This document shows, in pieces, positions 14,201 to 26,310 of a stretch of DNA of 64,000 bases. The DNA lies in the NCBI GenBank assembly GCA_025267735.1, contig CM046299.1, forward strand, positions 23,582,232 to 23,646,231, read 5' to 3'. The first letter of the stretch is position 1. Every line of letters starts with the position of its first letter. A program made the translations under genes and the position numbers. A model generated the notes under the pieces. It was not told the origin of the DNA. It saw only the letters and a list, made by a program, of their open reading frames with translations, and did not search any database. This DNA comes from Mactra quadrangularis (taxonomy: Eukaryota; Mollusca; Bivalvia; Venerida; Mactridae).

Positions 14201-17200
14201 TTGTAGTCCCAGATTTCCATTGTTGTCTCTGAAGCTGTATAAATAATTTACTTATAGGCTGAAAAGAGAAAACAAAAGGAAGAAAAAGAGACCGGTGAAG
14301 ATGAAGAGAAAGAAATAATGAATGTTACAATTGCTAATAGTGATAATATTATAATAGAAAATGGTGCTAATGGTCATGTAGCTAATGTTGTCAGTGAGCT
14401 GGCTATAAAAGGAGAGGAGTTAACTAAATTAGGTAATTATTTTAAATACTATCTAATAATTTTCTGTCTAATAATATAAACTTTTGCTCATTATGTGTTC
14501 ATATACTTAAAGTTGTACTTGTAAAAGTGCCAATGAAATATCTTGTAATGGGTCTGCATTAATTTCTTAATACAAAACATAGAAATCTGACCCAAACCCT
14601 TTATTGTAAGGATTATTGTGGAACGTTTTCAGGACTGGCTTTGGATTTTAGGTCTCTTTAGAGAAGTAATTGTTGTCTTAGTAGAGTCTGAAATTTTGAA
14701 ATCTGGATATTCCAGCATTTTAAACATGAAGTTTTGACATTTCTGGATTTTAATTTTTCACCCATGAATAAATAGTTTACTTTGTTTTTCACTCAAGTAA
14801 ATTCTTACTATGCTTTACTTCCTATGTTTTCAGCTGTGAGCAGCACTGTGAGTGTAAATGCTATCGATCTATCAAAGAAGCCTAGTTTGGTATCAACCAT
14901 ATTATCTGTGACATTTATGTTACATTTATGTTGGTTATTTGTTCATGCTTTAAGATTTGTTACATTTATTGGTCAACTTAATGTCTGGTTATCTAATATA
15001 TTTAACAAGAATGAAGCTAAAGGTAGGTGAGATGTTGACTAGGTAGAGTTCTTTTTTATACTGGGTTTAATTCGGAGTTAGTGCAATTTAGTTATTTAAT
15101 TGTGGCCAGTACATCAAACCTAGCTTTCCTGGACCCTTGTCTATAACCACACTCGTGTACCCTTCCACAATACCCACAACTTTTCCATATACACTTATTA
15201 ATAGAAGAATATTAAGATTTTTTATAAATTTTCGTAGAAGAGTATTACCTAACTGGAGGGGAATGGAACTCTTACCCCCTTCAGGAAACCAGATTTGAAA
15301 TATTGGTGCTCTACCAACTTTGATAGAGTTCTTATTTAGTTGACATATTGTCATAAAAAACTTTTCCCTCTCCGATCTAAATACTTGGATGTATATTTTT
15401 TATTAATTGGAAGTACATACGCAAGTATTTAGATCAGTGGGGTAAATGCTTCTGACTGTTTGATTGAATTTAGCATAACACTTTATTGCTGTTGTTAATG
15501 CAGTGTTTATTTTTTGGACAATTTTATAGCCGTTTATGGCTATATTCCCAATCTAAAATCATATCTTTTTTTCCAAATTTCAATCCAAAATTCCCAGTTA
15601 AACTTTTTTTTGTTAAAAAACAATTGCAATGTTTTTTCCCACCAGATTGGGAATATGACCCATACCCCTAGAATTGGGAATTTTATCAGCATTTTGGTTT
15701 AAATTGGGATAAAACGTCAAGCATATTTTATTACAATAGCAGATTTAGCAATGTTTTTGGTTTCATTTTTCATAAAGTTAGTTAGTTAATTGCAAAGAAA
15801 TATTGCTTAGACATATAATTTTAAGCTGAATTATACAGTCCACCCCCTCCTAACGGCCACCCCTCTTAAGCGGTCACCCCCTGTAAGCGGCCAGCTCATG
15901 CCGCGACCGTCGGAAAACGCTCTATAAAGCACCCCTATTAAGCGGTCACCCCCGTTCTCCAGCCAACGGCCAGCCATTTTGCATCCCAAACCAAATTTTT
16001 CCCCCAAAACATTTTATGTGACGGAAAATAATTTTAGTGTGTATATAGAACATGTTTATTGCATGTGAAGATGTACTTTTGAATAAGTACGATCATCCGA
16101 AACTATTTGTTCGTAAGGAAATAATTTTCATAATTAATATTTTTAAACAAAGAAAGGTCAAAATTGAGGACGTTAAAATGCATTTTCCGAAAATAGACCG
16201 CGTTCTACATTCGAATTATTTAAACGAGGCCAACAATGATACACCGTTTTCAAAGCACTAGTTATTAAATTATTTGTTGGTTAATAAGACTTTTATCCCA
16301 TTTCAGACATATAATTTGCATAAATTTCACAGTTTCATTTTCGTATTTTTTAACTATCACGGCATTTAGTCTGCAGGACTAAATTACCGATTTTTTTCTC
16401 AACTTGGTCGTACATAATACCAGCAAGTTTTTATCTATTCAACAGAAGTAAAGAATATTACACAGAATGAAAATAATTTACTCTCTATTGCGTGACCTTC
16501 TCTTGTAAAGCATTAAACAAGCATACAACTTCAATTAAAACAACTCTATTTCATTAAAACTTTATCTCCAGAACCCCCCCCCCCTCTCAATGCCAAACCC
16601 CCTCTTAAGTGGTCACCCCGCTTAAGCAGCCAATTTGGCTGTTTCCCTTGGCTGGCTGCTTAAGAGGGGTTGGACTGTATATCTCTTTTTAAAAAATTCT
16701 TTTTTAAGTTAAATTGGGAATTTTGGATTGAAATTTGGGGGAAAAGATATGATTTTTGATTGGGAATATAGCCCATAAACGGCTATAAAATTGTCCAAAA
16801 ATAAACACTGAATTGCTGTAAGTATGTTTAAGCTAAAAAATATATGTCCCAGTAATCTTCTTTTTTTTTAATTGACTTACTAACTTTATGAAAAATGAAA
16901 CAAAAAACCTTGTTTAATCTACTATTGTTATTAAATTTGCTGGACATGTTATCCCAATGTAAACCAAAATGCAGATAAAATTCCCAATTCTAGGGGTAAT
17001 GGTCATATTTCCAAATTTGAGGTAATAAAACCATTGTTATGATTATGATGCTTGTTTACAGTTGGTCAGATGCTTGGCATATTCTCCTATATGACAATGG
17101 GTGCTATAGGAACAGCAATATTTTGTGGATTTGTGTATGACTACCTGAGGAAATGTTATATGGGTAAGTCAACTTATTTTCTTCATTTATATTTATATAT

Positions 17201-20200
17201 TTGTTTAACTATTGAGGCAAGAGATGTATTGGTTTGAAGGATGATTTGCAAAACTATGAAAATAATTACATACATGTGTGTATGATCAGAGAAAATGTGT
17301 ATATTTAGCAAAACTATTATTTTAATTTATACTATTATTATATACCACATTGGTGTAGCGCTCTTTTCATATGGAAAATATGTTTAAAAGCGATTTACAA
17401 TTATATGCAAAATTTATGAATAAATGATAAAAAAATGGTAATTTTAAAACACAATTACATGTATATCATTATTATGAATATGTAAGTGTGGTAAGTAAAA
17501 TGGTACTCACTAAAGTTCTTCAACATTGACTTACATAATGATTATCATTTTTGCTTTAGCTAGTGCCGGTCTGTGTCTATATGAAGTCATTGCCATAAAC
17601 TTGATTTCTTATATGTGTTATGTCTTGGGATTTTCACATTATTCACGTTATTCCTTTTTGGGGTATTTTTTTATACTCATCTCTCTTAATAAAGTTTTCT
17701 TTCATTCGCTTCTGCTTTATACATATTCAGCTTGCTTCTGCTTGCTTTTTAATCTGGTTACTGGTTTTAATATGCTAATGCTATCTCCTTGCTTAAATTA
17801 GTCCAAACATACTGATGAAAGTTCTGGTGGCTCCAATTTTGTTAACTGCTTATCACAGAATCTCAAGTTTAGTTAGTTTATATACTTAAGTTAAGCACAT
17901 ACCAGTATACTTAAGTTTAGTTTATATATTTCAAATCTTTATGCTGCCAGATGAGGATTTAAAAGTTTTTGAGTTGATTGATGCAATCCAGATAATTTTG
18001 ATATGTGTTAATTGTTATTTAGATTATTCTGCCTCGGGCATACGTCGGGCATAATGTCTCCACCATGTTGCCATGTGTGTGACTCTGCAATAAATTACTT
18101 GGGTGCTTTTTCTTTAAAAGTTATTCTGTAAACTGTCATGAAGTGTGTGACTTAGGGGAATTTGTATCTGAATATGTCTTCGTTTGTATGTTCATTCATT
18201 TGTTCGCAGTTTTATTCGTTCATTTAAAGGTTGGTTTCTAAGGATGATATTCAATCATTCATTTGAAAGTGGATTTGCTAGCTATCAGCTATTTTTGCTA
18301 CTGTTGGCTAATCTTTCTTTATAGAGATGTACATGAGTTGCATAATCTTAAATGTAAGTCATGATTGTTGCAAGATTGATGTAAAGCAATATTAATTTTA
18401 CTTAGTGTCAAATGTGTTCTAATGTTGGTATCAATCAGATCCTCTGAAACTCTTATTATTTATTTTTAAAAAATGAGGACTTTGACTACTGGACATGACA
18501 GACAATGACTATATGACCAATAGACTACAAGTTATGACAGTGACTTAGACTAGATTTTGTTTCCACAGGTTTGTTTAGGCTCAATTTTACATCTCAATAA
18601 AATTGAACAGCTTAACGTCATTTATAGAAGTAAAAATTTTACTTTTTAAAATATGATATTAAATGCATTAATTTTAAATAGCTATATATATATATTGTGA
18701 GGATTGAATACTTAGAATTTTGGATTTGTAAAGTTTTATTTGTGTTTTTAGTATAATAAATTCCATTGAAAGTTATAATTAACAGAGCTTTAAAACATGT
18801 GGAAACAAAATTATTACTGACATGACATACTTTGTATTTAATCATTTTCACTATTATATTCAGTAAGCTTAAAAAACCACTGAATATTTATGCTAGAATT
18901 ACCTACTACAAACAATGTAACAAAGGTAACATAATAAAACGTTTTGATGTCAATGGTTACAAATATTGTTCAGCATTTGTTTGGTAATTTGAAATTACTT
19001 TGTAAATGATTGGAAACATTGGAATCAATGAGCTCAATGGTTGCTGAACAGTACTGTGACTCTTTTAATATTTCACATTTCTTGCCTACTGAACAATTAC
19101 ATTTTTTTATAAGACACCACCAGTTAGTGCTGTAATATTTGATGGTATGGGGGTGAACGATTCAAAATTTGTAATCCTTAAAATGTTTACTGTTGTGCAT
19201 ACTTTTATAGCTTGTTCATATTGGCCTGAGACATGTGATTATATCAGCAAGCTGCTGTGTCTTCTGGAACATGAACACATGTAAATGATGTAATATGATA
19301 ATCTTGATCAGATTGATATGGGCAAGCTATATTTAAGTCGTAAATTTTATATTTTTTGGGGGGGGGGCTTGGGTACATTCGGACTGAGCATTTTTAGTAA
19401 TTAGAAAAATTTTAATCATGGGATTAATATTTTGCCAATAACAGTAGAAGTCTTTATAGCATCTTTTCAACCAAAATACTCATGAGCTTGAATCCTTTCA
19501 ATTACCTGTTAGCTTGTTTTTTTCCATTGGTATGGATAGTCCCACGTATGAATCTTTACCAGCAATGGTTTAAAATAATCCGTGCAAGCTTCAGTTTGTC
19601 TGATAATTTGAGGGGGGGGGTCGAGGGGGTGTAATGGAGCAATTTATTTCAAATCTTATGCATTCCTATCCTTACTTAATATCTCATCTATTTTTAGTTT
19701 ATTTTTTTCATTTTATCTAAAGTGGTAGGCAAGAAAATCATATTTAAACTATGTATAATGATGAACAGAACATGCATGCCATGCATTTTATCTCAGGTTC
19801 ATCACGGGAGTTCAAGTCGTGACGGTAGTCATCACATACAGGCGGTATTTGAAACCCTACATAACGATTTCCTTTATCCACACACCTCATTACGATCATT
19901 TAAATAGAAACCGATGTGGCTATATAGGTTTGTTTATATAAAGCATGAACTAAAGGTGATAATATGTAGATAGAAAACGTCGAGATTTTGTTATACCCCA
20001 CTGGCGAGTATTCGACAGTGGGTGTAGTGGACGCACATTTAAATGTTTTTGGATGAAAACAACGGATAGAGGCAACAGTTCTGACTATTTTTTGGTACCA
20101 AGGAGTTGTACTATGATATATTAGGTCTACTTCAGAGCTGTTGCCAGCTTCTGATGTATGAATTGCATGTATATGACAGCTATGAGATGATATTTGTTGG

Positions 20201-23200
20201 GGGTATTATATCACTTTGAACAGCCACTCAATGAATGAGGAAGCGAGGAGGAGTTTAGGGTTGTATACATGTAGTCACTGAAGAATAAGGTTGACTTTCC
20301 TACCAGTGACTTCATGTGTTTATAGCTCATCTGAGCATGTGCTTAGTGAGCTATTGTGATCGGCCTTTGTCCGAGTGTATGTATCATGTCAACAATTTCT
20401 AAAAATTCTTGTCAAAAACCATGAAGCATAGTTTCCATATTTTTTATGTAGCTTCAGTTATAGGATTTCTACAACGAGTGTTTACATTATGCCCATTGTG
20501 TCATACTTGACCTTGTATTAGGGGTCAACATTGTTTCTTGAAGAAATGTTAAAACTCTTCATGTCTGATCACGGGTGAGCAGTCTGAGGTTCATCTGAAC
20601 CCCCTTGTTACTTGAAATCATCAGTTTCATCAGACAACTACAGCTTTACAGAAATACTCACCTGTTTATTAGCTCAATAGATTCACTTTTATTTACCATA
20701 GAACTGTGTCACAAAAATTGACAGAAAAACTAGTTACAATATGAAATAACTATAAAAAATTATTAGATTTAATAGTATAATGCTTCTTGTATACTTAGTG
20801 TACTTTCTAAAGACACGCAAATATCAGTATACTTTTGATATTTGCTAAGATGTCATTACTTCATACTTGTAATATTATTTAACTTTTGACTCTATTCATA
20901 TAGCCCACATAAATTATAGCTTTCTATGCTTAATTGAGTGTCATAGTCCAGTCATAACAATACAGTTGCTGTTTTGTTTCAAATCATTATTAATAGTCAA
21001 TTAACATTTTAAAAATCATATTTTTATTTTTGTTTACCCTATGAAGTACGAATGTAACTGACATGTGCTCGTTTTATTTTATTTCTATACAGATTCCAGT
21101 GAGATTAGACGTGTGTATTTACCTGTGGTTATACCAATGATATTAGTGGTGTTTTATTCTGCGGGAACTACAGTCTGTTGTTATATACAACATGAAGTGG
21201 CTGCTTATATGGCATTCATATTCTTTACATTCTTTAGATCATCATTGTTCACTGTTGCTGTGGCTTTTATTGGTGATGCGTAAGTTACATTTTTATCATT
21301 TTTGTGGCTCTTAAATTAACTGTGTCCTTCTAAAGCCCTTGGACAATATTCTGTTCTTTGGATAAACCAGTTTACATTTATTGAGGCATAAAGAATCATC
21401 CGACCAAATTCCAAAGTCAGTATTGATTATTTTTATCATAGTATGATATAAACTATATTACATAGGGTTTTTTTTTAGTAAATTTACTTGTCATATGCAT
21501 GGTTAGTTTTTCTCAAAATTTCATTTGTTTTAGATATTTGAAGGGTTCACATGTATTACAAGAACAAGTGAATAAATGTCAGACTGGATTGGTAGATTTC
21601 TGTTAATTTCTCTTTTAAAGTTGAACAGTTTTTAGCCAGATTTTTCAACGAAAAAATTTGCCTAATAATTTGGCAAAACATGGGCCATCGGGCGGGTGGG
21701 CGTCCAGTGTTGTTAACAATTGCGTTAAAGTTTTTCTTTTCCATATATTTCTGCCATTTATTGTCAGATCTTTATGAAACTTCATACAATGATGACATAC
21801 CATGTGATGAACACAATTAGAAAGTAACCACAACTCTACCCGCCCTTATTATGGATAATTTCCTTTGTAATTTTTGCTTTAAGTTTTTTAATGTTGTTTC
21901 CATGACATTTCTTGTTTATTTTGGATTGACTAAGACCATTTAATATGATTTTTATGGAGATAACTTTGATATATACGAGGGGTGATTGGAAAGTTCGAGG
22001 AATTTATTTATTAATGGTACATGGGATAACATAGGAAAAAATAAAATACATCATTGTGTACGTTTACCAAAGACTGATATAAAGCCCAAATATTTTCTTG
22101 ATCAATTGGAAAATAAAGTTTTCATGAAACATTTTACAACACTAGTATACCGTACTTGAAGCACGCCGACGTCATCATTGGGTTACTTAAACGTCGAAGT
22201 CAAGTTTCCTATTTACTGTCTGCACATTATCACCACCTATTTCCATACACTTTCTATGGCTCTGTACCCACAGATTAAATGTAACCTTGAAGTATTCCTC
22301 ACTGAATGAATAAATAATTCTCTTGTGCAATACAGCACACTGTAAGCCATCAATCCTTATATAGTTGGTTCTCCACTCACGCTGCCTTTCCAACAGTTAC
22401 TGTCAGTGTCAGTTGACCTCATCTTTCTTCATCAAATACCCATGCTCTACCTTCCCTGAACCTCTGGTGCCATTTGTAGACAATTGTTTTTTTCACATGT
22501 TGGTAATGTATCAGCAGTTTAATATGTTTAAGCGTATCTGCAGGTGACAAATTGAGTCAAACACAACAATTTATGACTGCACCCAACTCAAAATCATTTG
22601 TTGACGTCATTCGTTGTTTCGAAGCCACGACTCTAAAATCTCTGCTATGAAATAACCATTCAAAAGAATTTCATGAAACTTTCAGGAAATTATTTCCAGA
22701 CGTCACGCTTGTGTAATTAATGTTGGCGCATAATTCGTACCAAAATTGAGTGCGTAATACCATGTTTAATGTTTAAAAAATAGGTGAAAAATAGCGTGCT
22801 TCAAGTGACCAAACAGTGGTTGCTATGGATACCATTTATTCTTTCTACATATTGATAATCTGTTCACCAATATGATTTTTAAAACGCAAATGAATTGTTT
22901 AACACTTACTTGAGCTTTAATGTCATTTGACAAAGGAATAGATATTTTAGAAAGGAATTCCGCGAATTTATCAATCACCCCTCGTATATAAGAGTAGACA
23001 AATATAATTGAGTCAAAGGACTCTAGAGTTATGACCCTTGAATTTTGCAATGTCAAAATTTGCCAATTTTTGTGACTTCTAGCTTTGTTTTGGCACAAAT
23101 TGCTTGTTGCATCGTGTTAACAACTAAATTTTAATTGTATGTTATCTTGCCCAAACCATATTTTCATTAGTAGTAATAGGTTGTCTGAACCAAAATATGG

Positions 23201-24461
23201 GTCGTCAAAGGCAATAGGACGACCTTTAACATTGAGTCCTGTGTTTTAATGATTTTACTATGTATTATATTTCTACAGATTTCCAGCAGAATATTTTGGT
23301 GTATTGTTTGGTTTATTACAAGTGTCAGCAGGTATTGCTGGTCTGATACAATATCCATTATTTACATGGTTTGATGCTTATGAAGGATCCTATATGCATG
23401 TAAGTATATGATATCTTACTGATTTCTTTCATTCTTAACTTTATCTTGTATTTATGGTTTACTTTTATTTGTGAATAGACCTAATTCAGATCTCCAACTT
23501 ATCAGTTTTTCCATCTGTGCAAAAGCGGTATAAACAAAGTTTGTTAGATTATTGCTGAAAAGCATGAAACATTGGTTAAATCTAAATGTTCTTTGTACAC
23601 ATATTTTAATTGTAATGGTTTGTTTGTACTACAAGGAAAAGCCCCAAATATTTGAATACTGGATATAGTCTATTATTTATTAGTACCTCCTGAAGTACTA
23701 TATTTTAAATTTTTATCATCTATTGAGAATAAAACTTTCTGAAGATTATTTGTTGAATGTTGATCCTGTTTTTTATCAAGTTAAACAGTGAATATTGTAC
23801 AGTGTAGTACTAGCCAAGTATGAGTGATCAAATTTAAATTAATGGATTTTCAATGGGCTTTGAAGATGCAGTGATTACCTATACACTTCATTAGTTTAAC
23901 ACAATGTTTAGTAAAACATGGTACAAATCTTCAATATATATTTAAATAGAAGATATTCGTCAACTTCGGTGAAAGATCAATTTTTATTTCACCGAGTGAG
24001 CTCAGAAAACATATTTTCATGCTCAGCATAGCTACTAGTGAAAATTACATTTTCTGAGTTCACAAGTTGAAATAAAAAAGATCTTACCCCAAAGTTGATG
24101 TGTATTCTGTTTCTTTCATGCTTGTCAACAATGTTATGTCATTTCTTCTCCAAGATGATGTCATTTATCTTGTATGATGACGGCTTTGGTGATGAAAATA
24201 TAGGTCTACATTTTCACTTTAATGAAAATATAAAATTATAATTTCATTGTATATTTTTTTTATCAGATGCGCGATGTTCCTCTGTTAAGCATGAAATAAA
24301 TAAATTTTTATTTCTACTTTCAGGTGAACATTCTTCTATTAGTTCTACAGGTTGTTACACTTCTACATCCATTAATATTGTTTATAAAAGGCAGAAGAGA
24401 CAAAAGTCACCGAGATATATTTAGAAAACAATACACTATCAATGTTGCTTCTACTGCCTAG
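5203..24461 (+). CDS. SLC43A3: SLC43 family membrane transporter, SLC43A3-like (11 coding exons, 568 aa)
   Basis: Coding exons: 5203-5648, 8276-8322, 11948-12024, 12664-12756, 13389-13520, 14258-14432, 14834-15022, 17062-17163, 21093-21279, 23279-23399 and 24324-24461 (TAG). All introns are GT-AG and all phases join. The product is a major-facilitator protein expected to have 12 membrane segments. TM1 carries FAGVIFGWGSLVF, matching the SLC43 start (FAGVLFGW in vertebrates), and the family segment around TGLFDFSS is at about residues 205-212. In vertebrates SLC43A3 is an equilibrative nucleobase transporter while SLC43A1/A2 carry large neutral amino acids; the substrate here is inferred only from resemblance. 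The first extracellular loop (about residues 40-115) is long, with N-glycosylation sequons at N69 and N92 and a His-rich stretch at 80-88. The charged loop encoded by exon 6 (Lys/Glu-rich, from residue 266) is cytoplasmic by family topology. The first exon is non-coding. Confidence 0.9.
7817..8095 (+). repeat. Dispersed repeat family 2, copy a (SLC43A3 intron 1)
   Basis: Begins near TTTTTAGCCGGATTTTTCAAC and matches the copy at 21630-21915 for about 270 bp, including GTTAACAATTGCGTTAAAG and CATTTATTGTCAGATC. Non-coding. No terminal inverted repeats were seen, so the class is unknown. Confidence 0.7.
8574..8655. repeat. Short hairpin-forming repeat, copy a
   Basis: ATGACACATGGCATACAA and the downstream AATGCCATATGTCATG are imperfect inverted partners and could pair in a hairpin. 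A second copy at 14092-14173 keeps both arms. Confidence 0.55.
9823..10030 (+). repeat. Dispersed repeat with a GTCAAAGGTCAAGGTCACTG core
   Basis: Contains the AAGGTCAAGGTCAC phrase that recurs in many bivalve intergenic repeats, and a segment (TATGGATTGCCCTTGTGTCAAGG) that resembles 9577-9610 just upstream (ATAGCCCTTGGGTGAAGG). This suggests two diverged units of one repeat in SLC43A3 intron 2. It has no credible protein. Confidence 0.4.
13753..13935 (+). repeat. tRNA-derived SINE, second family
   Basis: tRNA-like head with A-box-like GAGCAGTGGTCCAGTATTGG (from 13755) and B box GGTTCAAACCC, then a conserved-looking body: TTTCCTTGAGCAAGAAATTT and CCCAGGTGTAAATGAGTAC. The body resembles central domains shared between SINEs of distant animals (the Meta-type domain is one candidate), but this could not be verified. 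It lies in intron 5 of the SLC43A3-like gene. Confidence 0.6.
14092..14173. repeat. Short hairpin-forming repeat, copy b
   Basis: Second copy of the 8574-8655 repeat in the same gene (intron 5), with both inverted arms (GACACATGGCATACAAAT and AAAATGCCATATGTCATG). Confidence 0.55.
15493..16811. mobile_element. hAT-like non-autonomous element carrying a nested insertion
   Basis: CAGTGTTTATTTTTTGGACA at 15501 is matched by its near-exact reverse complement ending AAACACTG at 16810. The inverted match runs about 100 bp on each side (15501-15605 and 16693-16810). CAGTG ends are typical of hAT elements. ATTGCTGT occurs at 15485-15492 and again at 16812-16819, a plausible 8-bp target duplication, although eight extra bases separate it from the CAGTG end on the left. 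A pogo-like element (15836-16677) has inserted inside. It lies in intron 7 of the SLC43A3-like gene. Confidence 0.55.
15836..16677. mobile_element. pogo/Tigger-like non-autonomous element (842 bp)
   Basis: The ends read CAGTCCACCCC on the left and GGGGTTGGACTG on the right (reverse complement CAGTCCAACCCC), each flanked directly by TA. CAGT termini with a TA duplication fit the pogo branch of Tc1/mariner. Subterminal CTCTTAAGCGGTCACCCC phrases repeat near both ends. A 69-codon open frame at 16052-16261 shows no recognisable transposase motif, so the element appears to be non-autonomous. Confidence 0.7.
16855..17015 (-). repeat. Inverted copy of 15640-15790, adjacent to SLC43A3 exon 8
   Basis: Read on the minus strand, this segment matches 15640-15790 over about 150 bp, including CCCCTAGAATTGGGAATTTT and TTCATTTTTCATAAAGTTAG. 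It lies outside the right end of the hAT-like element and ends about 45 bp before the exon that starts at 17062. Confidence 0.65.
20330..20640 (+). repeat. Dispersed bivalve-type repeat (AGCTCATCTGAGC)
   Basis: Starts with TATAGCTCATCTGAGC followed by TTAGTGAGCTATTGTGATCG and AACAATTTCTAAAAATTC. This phrase order is familiar from repeats scattered through bivalve genomes. No second copy exists in this window, so the call rests on general recognition. Confidence 0.35.
21630..21915 (+). repeat. Dispersed repeat family 2, copy b (SLC43A3 intron 9)
   Basis: About 270 bp similar to 7817-8095 in the same orientation, starting TTTTTAGCCAGATTTTTCAAC. It ends about 55 bp before the mariner-like element at 21973. 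Confidence 0.7.
21971..22990 (-). mobile_element. mariner-like element with decayed transposase (about 1 kb)
   Basis: The left end TATACGAGGGGTGATTG and the right end CAATCACCCCTCGTATA are exact inverted partners. The match continues imperfectly for about 35 bp, and the flanks allow a TA target duplication. On the minus strand at 22187-22393 an open stretch contains F-x-x-W followed by RKCMEIGGD, similar to the C-terminal W...KC..xGGDY signature of mariner-type transposases. The upstream catalytic part was not recognisable in any long frame, so this is a decayed copy. It lies in intron 9 of the SLC43A3-like gene. Confidence 0.65.
23185..23250 (+). repeat. Short dispersed repeat, copy a (GGCAATAGGACGAC)
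   Basis: AAATATGGGTCGTCAAAGGC and GCAATAGGACGACCTTTAAC match the copy at 35190-35255 over about 60 bp. It sits within 30 bp of the acceptor of SLC43A3 exon 10. Confidence 0.55.
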
Positions 24462-24930
24462 ACATTGTGACTTACATTTTGTTTATGATACAGTTTGATG
24501 TCATGGATAGGTTGATAAATCTTTGAATATGACTGACATTATTACACAGGAAAATTTGACTCTCTTGAGTTTACAATGTGAGTCTACCTATAAGGATGCA
24601 TTATTAGCTGATACTCATGTCATTTTGATAGATTAATACATGATTCCCTCAAAGGGTAAACCCAGTGACAGATACATAGGTGCATGAAACTGTGTCTTAC
24701 ATTAATTGGTGAATGCTTTTTGGACTATTCCTTAAGTTCAAGACTTATGAGATTGAGAAAGGGTTATTTGTTATGAAAAATCTGATGAAATTCAAAAATT
24801 TCTGGATTTTGATTTTTTCTAACTTTCACCCATGTATTTTGCCCGACAGTTTATTGTAACAGGCATAAAAACAGGTGCCTCAAAACTTTAGGCTATATTT
24901 TTGTTAGTAATAAAGCAAGTGAATAAAGAA
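24462..24930 (+). other. Probable 3' UTR of the SLC43A3-like gene
   Basis: Directly follows the TAG stop. Candidate polyadenylation signals AATAAA lie at 24909-24914 and 24922-24927, giving a 3' UTR of about 470 nt if used. A longer 3' UTR cannot be excluded because the next 7 kb has many AATAAA hexamers. Confidence 0.45.
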
Positions 24931-26072
24931 GAGGAAAACACTCATATATAGATTATGTTATTTTCTTTATGTCATTTCTACTGACGGAAATCAAGTTGTA
25001 TCCCCTAGAAAGCTGTGCGACAATTTGTTTATTAATGCTGCCAATTGTTAGTGCTCTCATTAGTTTAAATGTATATTTGGTGCAGAAAATGTGTCACATA
25101 CAGTGCCATCCATAATTACCTTTACACTATTTTAAATGTACGATTTGTACTTAATTTTTTACCAATACTTGATAGATTAAAAACATAAATGTAGACACAT
25201 GTACATGTATAACATTACAGAAGTATAAAGTATCATTACTCCTCTTTCAAATGTAACAATCTATTATAAAGGTACCAATGCAAAAATACATGTAAAATAA
25301 GATTTAAATGTGGGAATGGAAAACCAGCTTTATTTAAAGTGTAAAGGTAATTTCGGATGGCACTGTACATGTAAAATGCTGGCTATATTAGCTGTTAAAT
25401 TTACAATGACCTTGAATCATGGTCTTCTGTGTTTATTTTTGTACATAGGATTTTTACTTCTCAAAGTTGCTGAGTCAACACTTAAAAGAATGCTGTTTCC
25501 CAGTGACTGTTTCTTTATTTAGTAATCCTTTTAGTGATAAATCTGCTTATGTGCATTTTTGTACTTCAACATATTTTTATAGTTATGACCTGGCTTTGAT
25601 ACTTACTGACAGTAGTGTGTCTGAATTAGGCATTCATTCACAGTATATCTTGATATTTATCACTTTGTATTTTTGCAATCATTTTTACCAATCAGTATCT
25701 ATCACAAACTTATCTAGTTTTTCATATAGTTTTTGTCTGAGTTATCTACCACTTATGTTAAAAATTGTTTTTAAAATGTATGCTTGAGTGGGGGTAATAT
25801 CAAACCATTTGTTCCTAATTGTTTTGTTATTGTTTTCATAAATCAATGTTTATATCACAAATTTATTATCTACCTTATAAGTCTTTTATAGTGCATCAAA
25901 TATTTGCTGCCAGGTATATTTTTAATGAGAAAATGAATTATTCAATTTCCCATAAAAAAGAAACCCACACCCATATCCCAAGTTTTTTTAAATATAAATC
26001 AAATGTTTCATTGTTATTTGATCCAATCTTCATGGATTGTATGTGTTAGTTATTCCATTGTTTTACTCCCTG

Positions 26073-26310
26073 TGCTACCCAGCTAGCTCAGTTGGTAGCA
26101 CACAAGTCTATTGATCAAGGGTCATGGGTTTGATTCCCTGGCGGGGCATACTTTAGTGGAGCTTGGTCATGAAATAATTTCTATAGCCATTGTCCCTCCT
26201 ACCACTGATTCTAATTTATGTAGGGTAATTGTCAGTGCTCTTATTAAGTGGTTAACAGCTAAATTCAGAGATTTAGCCTTTCAATTAACATGGTTTACTT
26301 ACAGACATTA
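26073..26310 (+). repeat. tRNA-derived SINE, family 1
   Basis: tRNA-like head with A box TAGCTCAGTTGGTAGC (26084-26099) and B box GGGTTTGATTCCC (26126-26138). The body reads GGCGGGGCATACTTTAGTGG, then ATAATTTCTATAGCCATTGT, and a distal part ends near AGAGATTTAGCC. The same order is found at 45460-45769 and, more decayed, at 26932-27130. The head lacks a complete cloverleaf, so it is not a functional tRNA gene. Confidence 0.75.

Noticed and set aside
16052..16261. 69-codon frame inside the pogo-like element as transposase
   Set aside because: No helix-turn-helix or DDE pattern could be recognised, and the length is far too short.
19355..19370. G-rich runs (also near 19611) as G-quadruplex or regulatory sites
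   Set aside because: Isolated homopolymer G runs without several spaced G-tracts; probably simple sequence.
22365..22547. Plus-strand frame within the mariner-like element
   Set aside because: It is opposite to the strand carrying the transposase-like residues and has no resemblance to known proteins.
25467..25787. 106-codon open frame in the intergenic region
   Set aside because: A Phe/Ser/Tyr/Leu-rich translation of T-rich DNA with no conserved motif, matched by similar frames nearby.
26073..26145. Possible functional tRNA gene (A and B boxes)
   Set aside because: The head does not fold into a full cloverleaf and is followed by a body shared with other copies at 26932 and 45460, so it is a SINE head.
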